DNA from: Oscillospiraceae bacterium
GTDB taxonomy: Bacteria; Bacillota; Clostridia; Oscillospirales; Oscillospiraceae
DNA: 61,561 nt
Direction of reading: 5' to 3'
Assembly (NCBI GenBank): GCA_017465745.1
Contig: JAFTVM010000040.1
Coordinates: 1 to 61,561, forward strand
Numbering within the stretch: position 1 is the first letter of the stretch; the number at the start of each line of letters is the position of its first letter. This document shows, one piece after another, positions 41,401 through 50,068 of the stretch. The notes below the pieces were generated by a model, which saw only the letters and a list, made by a program, of their open reading frames with translations, did not search any database and was not told the origin of the DNA. The position numbers were made by a program, and so were the translations under genes.

Positions 41401-44400
41401 ATCGTTCCGCCGGATGCACAGCCGCAAATACCGCCGGCATGAGTAGTGCTGTTGACCGTGCCGTAGTTCGTGCAATTTTCAACAAGACCTGCGATTATGC
41501 GTCCTATGATACCACCGACCTGGTTACCACCGACCACAATGCCGTAATTGCTACAATTACTGACGGTACCCTCATTCAAACCGGTAACGGAACCGGCTCT
41601 GCCGTCGGAATGGGTGGTATGGATATAAGTGTCCGCAATGGTCAGATCCCGGATGGTTCCGGCAGAATAACCGAACAGACCGGCATATCTGGCAGTGTCA
41701 CCGTAGTGATACAGGCCGCTGATGGTTTTTCCGTTGCCGTCAAAGGTTCCAGCAAAGCCCAGATTATCGGTATCGGAATTATAATGTCCAATGGGGGTCC
41801 ACTGGCGCAGACCGGAGGTGTCGCTGATCAGATTTCCGTCAGCATCCAGCACCTGAGAATTGATCACAATGTCATTCATCAAAATGGCACTGATGGTGGT
41901 TTCGCCGTTGTTGACCTGCTGCGCGAACCAGTACAGCTGACCGGCATTGGAGATTTCATATACCTCGCCATTGAGCACGGCAGGCTCATAGCAGCCGTTG
42001 GTGCAGAAGCCATTGCTGTCGAAGGCAACGGTTTCGTCGTGGTTGGTGGTGTCCACTTCGCCGTAGCTTGCGCCGCAATATTCACAATTTGCCTGCGTGG
42101 TGCAGGAGGTTGCGGTGCCGCCGGTGTGATCCTCGGTGACAGTGCCGCAGACAGTGCAGGTGTAGCTGTGGGTGCCATCGCCGTTATCGGTGTAGCCAGC
42201 TGCATCGGGGGTGTGACTACTCACTTCGCCGTAGCTTTCACCGCAGACGGTGCAGACTGCAAGTTCGGTGCAGGTTGCGGTGCCGCCGATGTGGCCAATA
42301 TCTTCATTGGTATTGCTGTAGGCGACTTCGCTCTTGCAGTTGGTCACCTGATACACGGTGCCGCCGGTGAAGTTGGGCGCTGCATCGCCGTCTTCGCCCA
42401 GAGTCTGCTTGAAGACGATGGTGCTTTGGTCGCCGTTTAAGAGGTACGCCACCTCACCGATCTCAAACTGCCCGGCAGTCTTGGCGGTGGTGCCGTCAAA
42501 GCTGTCGGTTTCGCTGTCTGCCAGATAGTAGCAGTCCTTCAGTGTGTGGCGATTGTCGCCCGCTATGCCGCCGTAATAGGCAGCACCGCCGGCAAAACCG
42601 GTGTTGTAGGCGTACTGTAGGATGTAATTGTTATAGCCCGTCACGCCGCCTGCATAGTCCATGGCGAATACTGTGCCGGTGTTGTAGGCGTACTGAACGA
42701 TGTAATTGTTCTCGCCCACCACGCCGCCTGCATATTTGCTGCCGTTGACGTTTCCGGTGTTGTAGACGGACTGCAGGGTGCCGCGGTTACATCCCGCCAC
42801 GCCGCCAACATACGAGCCGGCGTAAAAGTAGGAGTCGATGACACCCACATTCTCCACGGTGCCGCCGCTGCCGACATAACCAAACAGACCCACATAGTCT
42901 GCGCTTCTGCTGTTGAAGTACAGACCAGAGACGGTATGTTCGCTGCCGCGGAACTCGCCGGTGTAGGCATTGTCCTCGGTGCCGATGGGGGTCCAGACTC
43001 TGAAAGCAGAGCCGTCGCCGTTTAGCGCGCCGTCCGCAGTCAGCACGTTCTCGTTGACCACGATATCGGCGGTCAGCTCACCGTTGATTGCGGTACTGCC
43101 GGAGTTCACCTGCTGGGCAAACCAGTAGAGCTGGCCCGCATTGGTGATCTCGTAGTAGCCGTCGCTGTCGGAATCGGTGGCAGGCTCATAGCCGCCGCAG
43201 ACGGTGCATATGCCGTTTTCATACTGATGGCCGTCTTTTTTATAGGTGTTGGAATACTCCCTTTCATTCTTACAAGTGTCGAATCGATAGACCTCCGCGC
43301 CATACAGGACGGGATAAGGATCGGTGCCGATGGTCTGACCCCAGGGGTCGCCCAGCAGGTACGCTACCTCGCCGGAGGCGAAACGTTCCGCACTGACGCC
43401 TGCTTCACAGTTTGTAGTTGTGCCAGCCTCAGAGCTTGCCAGCGCAGAATAATCGGTATAGCAATTTTCCAGTTTGCCGCCCGAATAGTCGCCGCTGATG
43501 CCGCCGAAACGGTTGCTGTAACCGGCAAGGGTCACATTGCAGGTATAGCAGTTTTTGACTGTGCCCCTGTTCATGCCCACGATACCGCCGACAACTCTGC
43601 TGGATGCTTTCACAGTAGAGTTGATAACATAACAATCGCTGATGGTACTGCCCGCCAGCAGCTGACCTGCAATACCGCCTGCACGATGGTCATAATCGTT
43701 ATTATCAAAAGTAAGGTTCTCAACGCCCAGGTTTTTCACTGTGCCGCCGGATTGAACGGTACCGAAAATACCTGCAGCCATCGCCGAAGCAGGTGCTGCA
43801 AAGGTAATATTGCTGATGACATGACCCTGTCCATCAAAGGTGCCTGTATAACCATCCGTGACACCCTCGCCCATAGCCGTTACGCCAATCGGTGTCCAGA
43901 TATGGTTTGTCAGATCGATATCATTCATCAGAACAGCATTTATGGACTTTTCGCCGGAGTTTACCTGTGCCGCGAACCAATAGAGCTGACCTGCATTTGC
44001 GATCTCGTAAACGCCGTCGGCGTTGGAATCGGCGGCAGGCTCATAGCAGCCGTTGGGGCAGAAGCCATTGCTTCCGAAGGCAACGGTGCTGTCGTGGTTG
44101 GTGGTGTCCACTTCGCCATAGCTTGCGCCGCAGTGTTCACACTTTGCCTGCGTTGTGCAGGTTGCGGTGCCGCCGGTGTGATCCTCGGCAACGGTCTCTT
44201 TGCAGTCGGTGCAGGTGTAGCTGTGGGTGCCGTCGCCGTTGTCGGTGTAATCGGTATTTTCTGCGGGGGAATGACCGCCCAGCTCGCCGTAGCTTGCGCC
44301 GCAATGTTTGCACTTTGCCTGTTCGGTGCAGGTGGCGGTGCCGCCGGAGTGTTCCTCGGTGGCGGCGGTGCCGCAGACGGTGCAGGTGACGCTGTGGGTA

Positions 44401-47102
44401 CCGTTGCCATTGTCGGTGGGCTTGGTGGTGCTGCCGCTGTGGTCGCAGACTTCGCCGCAGGCGGTGCAGATGCCGTCTGTGTAATTATGGTCCAGGTCGC
44501 TCTGGGTGTTGGCGTAGGCCTCTGCGCCTTCCGTGCAGGTCACGCCGACCCGGTACACAGTGCCGCCGGTGAAGTTGGGGGAGGCATCGGTACCGATGTC
44601 CTGTCCGAAGGGACTGCCCAGCAGATAGGCCACCTCGCCGCTCTTAAACTGATCGGCGGTCTTGGCTTCCGCCTGACCGGCCACATCCCCGCCCTTGATG
44701 CCGCCGTCTGCGGCGGTGTCGAGGTAGTAGCAGCTTGCCACGGTGCCCATGTTGTCGCCCACCACGCCGCCGACATAGCTGCCGGTACCGCTGACGGTGC
44801 CGGTGTTGTAGCAGCCGGTCATAGTGCCGTGGCTGTTGCCCGCCACGCCGCCGACTAAGTCATAGCCGCTGACGGCGCCGGTATTGTAGCAGCCGGTCAT
44901 AGTGCCGTGGCTGTTGCCCACCACGCCGCCGACATAGTTGGTGCCGCTGACGGTGCCGACGTTGGAGCAGCCGGTCACAGTGCCGTGGCTGTTGCCCGCC
45001 ACGCCGCCTACATGGTTGCCGGTGCCGCTGACGGTGCCGGCGTTGGAGCAGCCGGTCACAGTGCCGTCGCTGTTGCCCGCCACGCCGCCTACATGGTTGC
45101 CGGTGCCGCTGACGGTGCCGGCGTTGGAGCAATTCTCCACGGTGCCACCGAAGACGCGGCCCGCCACACCGCCGACAGCGTAAGTGGCGCAGATGTAGGA
45201 GTCCGTGATGCGCACGTTCTTCACGGTGCTGCCGCTTTCAAGACAGCCGAACAGGCCCACATAATATGCAGTGCTGTCATTGAAATACAGACCGCTGATT
45301 GTATGCCCGCCGCCGTCGAAGGTGCCGAGGTACGCATAGGTATCATTGCCGATGGGGGTCCATGCCCGTGCACCGGTGGTTTCGGCGGTCATGGTGCCCT
45401 CGTTGACCACGATATTGGCGGTCAGCTCACCATTGATTGCGTTGTCGCCGCCGTTGACTGCTGCCGCAAAGGCGTACAGCTCGTCGGCGGTGGATATTTC
45501 GTAATAGTCGTCGCGGTCGGCGTCCCGCAGGGTAACGGATGCACCCGTGTCAATGGTGACGGTGATGTCGTCATAATAGGTCAGGAAGATGCCTGTATTC
45601 TGCCAGCTTTCAAGACTCTGCAAGTCATTGCAGTACTGAATCTCAAAGTTATCGCAGGAATCAAACCAGGAAATGTTTGCGGAGAGATCCAGGGTAGCTG
45701 TATTGGCTGCGGTGTCAATGGTCCAGTAGCCGCTGCTCAAGATGCCTCCGGCGCCGTCAGCGTACTGTACATAATTGTCATTACTTGCATTGGCAAAATT
45801 GGTGCCGGTGGCGGTAACGATGATGGACTGGGTATCAGGGGTGATGGTCACATTGCCTTCGGTGTAGGTCACGCCGTCCACGGTGATGCTCACGCCGGTA
45901 ATCTGGGCGGGGGTGGTGTCCTCTTCGCCGCCGGTACCGTCGTCATAGGTCAGGTAGATACCGGTCTCCACGCGGGTTCCATCGTCAGTAACATAGACAA
46001 TGGGGTATTCAGAAAGACCTTCAAGCCATTCTGGAGGAAGGTAGATATCGATCGTACCGTCATCACTTAAGGAGCCGGCTGATTTCATATACACAGGCGT
46101 ATAGGGAATATCGAAATAATACTCCTCGGACAAATTTTCAAGGTTTGTTCCATTTACAATAAGAAAAATGGAATTTTCAGAAGTGACGGTAATATGACCG
46201 CTGTTTATCGTAGTATCACCGTCTAAATGAATGGAAACGCCGGTGATCTGCGCAACATCGGCATAGGTCACACCCTCGTCCGTTCCGCCGGCGCAGGCGG
46301 CATAGCCAAAGCCGCAGACATCGCAGTATTCGTTGAAGCTCTCAGCGGTGCATTTTTCCACACAGTAGCAGACAGGAGCAGGCTCGGAGGATTCCTCAGA
46401 TGCCGCACATTCCGCGCACTCGTAGTGGCAGTCGTGAGCCTCCACAGCTTGCGCGTAGCCGCAGGCATCGTCATGGCCGCCGTCTGCATGGGAGCAGAGG
46501 AGCTTGTAGCAGCTATCGGCGCTGTCCACCTTTACCGCATGGGTATGGGTGCAGGGAGTACCCTCGGTAGCTGGGGTATAACCGCAGGTATCATCGCAGG
46601 CGGTATGTCCGCAGGGCTGACCCTCAACCGCTGCCACAAAACCGCAGTCCCCGGAGTGGTCACATTCGGGGTCAGTCTCGGCATTGGCGCAGGGGTTACC
46701 TGCCACGGCTTCTACATAGCCGCAGCTCTCGTTATGGACATGGCCGCAGGGAACTTCAGCGGTTCCCTCGCTGTAGCCGCAGTCGCCATGGACATGGTGG
46801 CAATCCAGCTCCAGGCGTACGCACCCGTTATCTACGGTGCATTCATGGTTGCAGCCATCAGCACATTCTTCACCGCAGGTATGTAAGCACTCCAAAATAG
46901 CATAGCAATCCTCGCTATGCTCATGGGTGCAGGCACTTCCTGCGCTGCCCTCGCGGTAACCGCACTCGGCTGTATGCTCGGTGTGATGCTCACACAGATT
47001 GTCCGTAGTGGCAGCAAAGGCCGGTAACGGCACGCTGGACAACACCATATTCAGCGCAAGCAAAGCACTGATTCCTTTCTTAATCCATTTCATCTTTTCC
47101 AT
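38457..47102 (-). CDS. giant secreted surface protein with Cys/His-rich head and GLUG-type modules
   Basis: 2,881 residues. Signal peptide (about 1-31, PAFA). Cys/His-rich repeats of the C-x-H-x-H / CGY type (about 35-277). Two Ig-like segments starting ITGVSI (about 287-510). Six beta-helix GLUG-type modules (about 524-847, 1024-1261, 1304-1567, 1704-2034, 2074-2330, 2367-2604), each opening with YxIxxAxxLYxFA. CxxC repeats (CEHCGASYGE) fall between some modules. A domain like the small subunits follows (about 2614-2734), then a tail without a sortase motif. I start at the ATG at 47102, eight bases after AAGGAGG. It is the first gene of the surface operon and probably the tip or adhesin of a fibre. 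Ligand unknown. Confidence 0.85.
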   Translation of the reverse strand: MEKMKWIKKGISALLALNMVLSSVPLPAFAATTDNLCEHHTEHTAECGYREGSAGSACTHEHSEDCYAILECLHTCGEECADGCNHECTVDNGCVRLELDCHHVHGDCGYSEGTAEVPCGHVHNESCGYVEAVAGNPCANAETDPECDHSGDCGFVAAVEGQPCGHTACDDTCGYTPATEGTPCTHTHAVKVDSADSCYKLLCSHADGGHDDACGYAQAVEAHDCHYECAECAASEESSEPAPVCYCVEKCTAESFNEYCDVCGFGYAACAGGTDEGVTYADVAQITGVSIHLDGDTTINSGHITVTSENSIFLIVNGTNLENLSEEYYFDIPYTPVYMKSAGSLSDDGTIDIYLPPEWLEGLSEYPIVYVTDDGTRVETGIYLTYDDGTGGEEDTTPAQITGVSITVDGVTYTEGNVTITPDTQSIIVTATGTNFANASNDNYVQYADGAGGILSSGYWTIDTAANTATLDLSANISWFDSCDNFEIQYCNDLQSLESWQNTGIFLTYYDDITVTIDTGASVTLRDADRDDYYEISTADELYAFAAAVNGGDNAINGELTANIVVNEGTMTAETTGARAWTPIGNDTYAYLGTFDGGGHTISGLYFNDSTAYYVGLFGCLESGSTVKNVRITDSYICATYAVGGVAGRVFGGTVENCSNAGTVSGTGNHVGGVAGNSDGTVTGCSNAGTVSGTGNHVGGVAGNSHGTVTGCSNVGTVSGTNYVGGVVGNSHGTMTGCYNTGAVSGYDLVGGVAGNSHGTMTGCYNTGTVSGTGSYVGGVVGDNMGTVASCYYLDTAADGGIKGGDVAGQAEAKTADQFKSGEVAYLLGSPFGQDIGTDASPNFTGGTVYRVGVTCTEGAEAYANTQSDLDHNYTDGICTACGEVCDHSGSTTKPTDNGNGTHSVTCTVCGTAATEEHSGGTATCTEQAKCKHCGASYGELGGHSPAENTDYTDNGDGTHSYTCTDCKETVAEDHTGGTATCTTQAKCEHCGASYGEVDTTNHDSTVAFGSNGFCPNGCYEPAADSNADGVYEIANAGQLYWFAAQVNSGEKSINAVLMNDIDLTNHIWTPIGVTAMGEGVTDGYTGTFDGQGHVISNITFAAPASAMAAGIFGTVQSGGTVKNLGVENLTFDNNDYDHRAGGIAGQLLAGSTISDCYVINSTVKASSRVVGGIVGMNRGTVKNCYTCNVTLAGYSNRFGGISGDYSGGKLENCYTDYSALASSEAGTTTNCEAGVSAERFASGEVAYLLGDPWGQTIGTDPYPVLYGAEVYRFDTCKNEREYSNTYKKDGHQYENGICTVCGGYEPATDSDSDGYYEITNAGQLYWFAQQVNSGSTAINGELTADIVVNENVLTADGALNGDGSAFRVWTPIGTEDNAYTGEFRGSEHTVSGLYFNSRSADYVGLFGYVGSGGTVENVGVIDSYFYAGSYVGGVAGCNRGTLQSVYNTGNVNGSKYAGGVVGENNYIVQYAYNTGTVFAMDYAGGVTGYNNYILQYAYNTGFAGGAAYYGGIAGDNRHTLKDCYYLADSETDSFDGTTAKTAGQFEIGEVAYLLNGDQSTIVFKQTLGEDGDAAPNFTGGTVYQVTNCKSEVAYSNTNEDIGHIGGTATCTELAVCTVCGESYGEVSSHTPDAAGYTDNGDGTHSYTCTVCGTVTEDHTGGTATSCTTQANCEYCGASYGEVDTTNHDETVAFDSNGFCTNGCYEPAVLNGEVYEISNAGQLYWFAQQVNNGETTISAILMNDIVINSQVLDADGNLISDTSGLRQWTPIGHYNSDTDNLGFAGTFDGNGKTISGLYHYGDTARYAGLFGYSAGTIRDLTIADTYIHTTHSDGRAGSVTGLNEGTVSNCSNYGIVVGGNQVGGIIGRIIAGLVENCTNYGTVNSTTHAGGICGCASGGTINNCYNTGSVKADSSVGGIAGSMQDTSNISNCISVGTVEGSSQAGGVVGYVLNHSTTNATITNCYHDNTVCGYAPVGVNGGSYASATLTKVEGKTTEAFASGEITWLLNGESAEGIWKQTIGTDTYPGFTGGTVYHSSCGGGVPYSNDAEETKEHNIGEDFRCVNTLLSGGICNAYERASQNADGYYEIYNASQLYWFAEQVNGGEKSINAVLMNDIDLTNHTWTPIGVTAMGESVTDGYTGTFDGQGHVISNVTFAAPASAMAAGIFGTVQSGGTVKNLGVENLTFDNNDYDHRAAGIAGQLLADSTISDCFVINSTVKASSRVVGGIVGMNKGTVKNCYTCNMTLAGYNNRFGGISGDYSGGKLENCYTDYSALASSEAGTTTNCEAGVSAERFASGEIAYALGNGWGQTIGTDGCPVFGGATVYQVAKTGCSAQGEYAYSNVNEAVVIPHEYTNGFCACGGYEEAVQNADGYYVIDNGGKLFWFAELVNGGNNTSNAVLTADIDLENRNWTPIGTQNESVSPNVKVPYMGVFDGQCHVIKNLSIHVTDGREAGLFGRAQDATLSNFGVVDVAVVSDPVNGTGYRAGIVAGELHRCTVANVYSAGNLTVTTTHAQAGGIAGECADSTLTNCFTTYGCLTASNADAVTNCYYLAESENTGSCGDYKTADQFASGEVAWLLNGSTDQGDLVWYQNIGMDAYPKFVGCVVNYNTESDTYHNGNTVNVSISWTEMSFTYTDGEWDPETHTYTGSWTADDGAAQITVKNVGAANVPVRFTFAGTMGEVTGQFDVEKAALTPGRAVTTTLTVSGGPRKSGFVDEQIGTVTVSLGSSGWAAGDSVTFYAKNGKAYETTVGEVSDSKMVLIGDTVNKATYTMDKWNDNTVRNLVISVGARYPSPEEATAEYYRARTDEFVCNNSSGNATVRYAAVYSYSTNDGKILYRLGYIDDTSWKLNQRSYFPSYSDRTVYLYYCYIWDVEFAE
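38900..39260 (-). other. subunit-like domain within the giant protein
   Basis: Encodes VSISWTEMSFTYTDGEWDP, then HTYTG, SWTAD and ITVKNVGAANV, the same order of W-x-x-M-x-F-x-Y, W, H-x-Y and W positions as the three small secreted proteins. Confidence 0.75.
40203..40790. repeat. 588-base near-identical direct repeat, copy 1
   Basis: Coding repeat inside the giant gene, nearly identical to 43368-43955 and of the same length. It covers the second half of one GLUG module (protein segments SAERFASGE through NDIDLTNHTW). Confidence 0.85.
43368..43955. repeat. 588-base near-identical direct repeat, copy 2
   Basis: Partner of 40203-40790, 3,165 bases apart (an exact multiple of three). Recombination between the copies would delete 1,055 residues in frame. 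Confidence 0.85.
44750..45160. repeat. tandem 66-69-base coding repeats (GLUG motifs)
   Basis: About six tandem units. Each encodes about 22-23 residues with GGVAGNS-GTVTGCSN-GTVSGT, and neighbouring units are almost identical in DNA. This is the most repetitive part of GLUG module 1. Confidence 0.85.
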
Positions 47103-47141
47103 ACGCATTTCCTCCTTGGGGAGATATGAGAAAAGGGACAT

Positions 47142-47340
47142 TCCCTCGTTATTTCAGCAGTTCTGGATAACTCACCCTATTTTACACTTTGCATTTTATT
47201 TCAAGGGTTTCCAAAAAACAATGGGCCTTGCGTGAGATGTATCAAATCCCGCATGAAATGTCAGCGCGGAAGATTGACACTATCCTTTTTCCTGATTATG
47301 ATTTATAATATGGAATATTATAAATAGGAGGTGACCCCTA
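47142..47340. promoter_or_regulatory. divergent control region between the giant gene and the sensor kinase
   Basis: On plus, TTGACA (47274-47279), a 17-base spacer and TATGAT (47297-47302) drive the kinase, with AGGAGGTG before its TTG start. On minus, a TTGAAA/TAAAAT pair with short spacing is the only promoter-like signal for the surface operon, suggesting it needs an activator. I could not identify clear LytTR repeats. Confidence 0.55.
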
Positions 47341-49236
47341 TTGTGCGATAAACTCATACGGCACGGACCGCTGATCCTGGCGCTGATCCTGGCGGTTTTC
47401 TGCGCCGGTGTTCTTATGATGTATGTAGAACCTATGGAGGATGTTTTTCTGGATCTGTCCCTGATGAGTCTGGAGGATGGTGCAGCCCCCTCCCCGGAAG
47501 GTCCTGACACCAAGGGCTGGACTGTCTACACCCAGGAGGGCAGCACCCGAACAGAGTTGACTCCCGATGGTTTTGGCGGTTACACAGGTCTCCAATTAGG
47601 GCAGACCTTCTATTTTTCCCGTGTCATGGAAGAAGACCTGGACAGCCCCACCTTGCAGCTTGGAACTGCGGAACGGCAGTTTTCCGTCTGGCTGGATGAT
47701 ATGCTGATCTATACCGACTGCCCAGATCTGGACAACCGTATCGGCTATGTGCAGCTGCCCATGAGCGAGTGGTTCCGGGATGACCCCATTACCATCAGTC
47801 TGCCCGCCGACTACCAGGGCAAGACCCTGACCGTCGCCCAGTCTTTCCCGGAATGGGCGGAGACCAGCTCTGTGGTCGCATGGCCTGCATCTGTCCGCCT
47901 TTACTGCGGCTATGCTTACGAAAGCGGCTTGATCTCCGAGACTTTCCAGACCGCCCTTCTGTCAGCAGTTGCCTTCGCGTTGACCGTGAGCCTGCTTGCG
48001 GCCTTTGTCCGCAGCCGGGACTGGAGCATTCTCTGCCTTGCTGTGGTCGCGTTTCTCTGGATGGCACAGAAGCTCGCAGGAACCAGCTACTTTTTCCGGT
48101 ATTATGCAATCAATTCCAACTCGCTGATCACCGAAGTTCCGCGGATTTCCGCTCTTGCGCTGCTGTGCTATCTCACACTTCAAGGTGGGACACGCCGGAA
48201 GTTCCTCTGGATTCCGGTGGGAGCCTTCGCCCTGGTGGTGATCGCCGATGCCATCATTCTGAGCGTATTCCCCGGTGCTTCGACAGGGCCGGTTCAGTTC
48301 TCTACCGTGATCCTTTATCTGCCCCTATGGTTTGCCGTTATCAGCCTGACAGTCTTGCTGGTGATGGGAACCATTTGGTGGAGAAAGGAAAATCGATTCT
48401 ACCGGCTCTTTATTCCGCTGGCCTTTACCGGGATCGCTGTCAGCTGGGTAATGCAGTTCTTCCTGGAGGGCGCAGACTATGTCTGGCAGCAAATCACGGC
48501 TAACCTGCTCAACTACCAGATACACTATGTCTATACCCATACGCTTTCCGGTGTTACAGTTGCTGCCCTCCTTGCCGCTTTTGCGGAGGCGGTCAGAGCA
48601 GAACTGAATCGCCGTACAGAACAGCAACTGATGCAGCAGCGGCATGAGCTGGCCATGTCCAGTTACGAAAACCTCCGCCGCCAGCATGAGGAAGTCATGA
48701 TGCTGCGGCATGATATGCTCCGTCACTACCACACCCTCCACGATATGGACAGTGATGAAAAACGGACGGCTTATCTTGCAGAGCTGATCGGTCAAAATCA
48801 GAAAATCCGCCCCATCGTTGAGAGCGGAAATGAAATGCTGGATATTATTATCAATGGCAGACTTGGCGCTGCCGTAGATGCAGGTATCCATGTTGAGATT
48901 CCCCATGTAACTGCTCCTGCTGAATTACGCCTGTCCAATCCGGATCTATGTGCCTTGGTTATGAACATCATGGACAATGCCATTTCCGCAGCCGCCAAAG
49001 CAAAAGCTCCATTTGTGAAGCTGACCATTCACGAGAAGGCAGGTTATCTTGCTGTCTTCTGTGAAAACAGTTTTGATCCGGAGCAGCAAAACAGGTCAAC
49101 AAAAAAAGAAACCGTGCCGAAGCACGGTTTGGGATTAAAAATTATTCGCAGTATCGTTGCAAAATATGAAGGTGTGGTCCTGGATGAAGTGAGGGACGGA
49201 AACTTCGTCGTGGAGATCGTGATCCCACTCAGCTAA
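47341..49236 (+). CDS. membrane sensor histidine kinase, GHKL (AgrC/LytS-like) type
   Basis: A 631-residue protein: one N-terminal membrane helix (about 8-28), an extracellular domain (about 30-195), about seven membrane helices (about 200-420, 7TMR-DISM-like arrangement) and a cytoplasmic kinase. The phosphoacceptor is probably His457 in MLRHDMLRHYHTL. The N-box is NIMDNAISAA and the G-box HGLGLKII. It starts at TTG 47341 with AGGAGGTG seven bases upstream. It presumably phosphorylates the LytTR regulator encoded convergently, whose stop overlaps by 4 bases. Located beside the surface operon, it is a likely regulator of it. Confidence 0.88.
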   Translation: MCDKLIRHGPLILALILAVFCAGVLMMYVEPMEDVFLDLSLMSLEDGAAPSPEGPDTKGWTVYTQEGSTRTELTPDGFGGYTGLQLGQTFYFSRVMEEDLDSPTLQLGTAERQFSVWLDDMLIYTDCPDLDNRIGYVQLPMSEWFRDDPITISLPADYQGKTLTVAQSFPEWAETSSVVAWPASVRLYCGYAYESGLISETFQTALLSAVAFALTVSLLAAFVRSRDWSILCLAVVAFLWMAQKLAGTSYFFRYYAINSNSLITEVPRISALALLCYLTLQGGTRRKFLWIPVGAFALVVIADAIILSVFPGASTGPVQFSTVILYLPLWFAVISLTVLLVMGTIWWRKENRFYRLFIPLAFTGIAVSWVMQFFLEGADYVWQQITANLLNYQIHYVYTHTLSGVTVAALLAAFAEAVRAELNRRTEQQLMQQRHELAMSSYENLRRQHEEVMMLRHDMLRHYHTLHDMDSDEKRTAYLAELIGQNQKIRPIVESGNEMLDIIINGRLGAAVDAGIHVEIPHVTAPAELRLSNPDLCALVMNIMDNAISAAAKAKAPFVKLTIHEKAGYLAVFCENSFDPEQQNRSTKKETVPKHGLGLKIIRSIVAKYEGVVLDEVRDGNFVVEIVIPLS

Positions 49237-49949
49237 TCCCGGAAGAAAGACACAAACTGACGGTTGATCTCGTTATAACGCAGACGGCTGATGGGAACGG
49301 TGACACCGGATTTCATCAGAAACTCATATTGATTGATACGCTTGGTTTGGGCAAGGTTGACTATGTATGCCCGGTGGCAAAGAAGGAAACTCGCCTTGGG
49401 AAGCATTGCTTCCACCTCGCTGAATTTCAGTTTCGTTTCCACCGTTTCATCGGTCAGAACGAACCGGGTACCACGGTCAAATGCTTCCACATATTGAATA
49501 TCTGCAAAAGAAGTCCTGTACTGCCCCTTATCGGTTGGCAGCAGGATTTCTTTTTTTGCCAATCTTTCGCGGCAATACAGCAATGCTTCCTTCAGTTCCT
49601 CTTTGTCCAGAGGTTTCACAAGGTATCCGGATGCCTCCACATGATAACCCTGGCGGCACAGCTCCTGGCTGATGGAGATGAAGATGATCATGGTGCTGTC
49701 GCCCTGGTCACGCAGAGACTTGGCAAGGGCCATACCGTCCATTTCGTCCATCAGAACATCCAGCAGGATGAGGTTATATTTTTTGCCACTGCGCAGATCA
49801 TCAAGGAGGGATTTACCATCCGCATAGCTGTCAATGCTATGGGAGATCTTTTCATTGCACAGAATACACTTTGCCATGTCTGCGATTTGAACACGATCCT
49901 TTTCCATGTCGTCCACGACAGCGATCTTCAGTTCCGGATGTGCAAGCAT
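49233..49949 (-). CDS. LytTR-family response regulator
   Basis: A 238-residue response regulator: receiver domain (about residues 7-128) with acidic DD at 13-14 and the phosphoacceptor Asp64 in LILLDVLMDEMDG, then a LytTR DNA-binding domain (about 138-235; HRAYIVNLAQTKRINQYEF). It converges with the kinase gene and overlaps it by 4 bases, unlike the usual same-strand pair. Own promoter at 49994-50022. AAGGGGG precedes the ATG at 49949. The target is inferred to be the surface operon. Confidence 0.9.
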   Translation of the reverse strand: MLAHPELKIAVVDDMEKDRVQIADMAKCILCNEKISHSIDSYADGKSLLDDLRSGKKYNLILLDVLMDEMDGMALAKSLRDQGDSTMIIFISISQELCRQGYHVEASGYLVKPLDKEELKEALLYCRERLAKKEILLPTDKGQYRTSFADIQYVEAFDRGTRFVLTDETVETKLKFSEVEAMLPKASFLLCHRAYIVNLAQTKRINQYEFLMKSGVTVPISRLRYNEINRQFVSFFRD

Positions 49950-49993
49950 GATACAACCCCCTTTCCAGCGCAGTCGTAGTTTTCCAAAACTAA

Positions 49994-50022
49994 ATTATAC
50001 ACCTTTGGGTTGGAAAAGTCTA
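49994..50022 (-). promoter_or_regulatory. promoter of the LytTR regulator gene
   Basis: Minus-strand TAGACT (50022-50017), a 17-base spacer and TATAAT (49999-49994). Confidence 0.7.
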
Positions 50023-50068
50023 TCGCTGTTTAGAGATTTATTTTTACTTCAGGATAACGGCAACAGAA

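Noticed and set aside
40044-42440. Long plus-strand frames inside the giant gene (also 43227-44858 and 44907-46070)
   Set aside because: Repetitive Gly/Ala/Val shadows of the GLUG coding strand; the minus-strand frame is continuous and has a signal peptide and domains.
44750-45160. Regular repeats that might suggest a CRISPR array
   Set aside because: Units are contiguous coding GLUG repeats without unique spacers and stay in the reading frame.
34025-47102. A sortase or SipW-like gene within the surface locus
   Set aside because: Looked for in every frame of the locus; none has a TLxTC sortase motif or S26 motifs, so anchoring enzymes must be encoded elsewhere.
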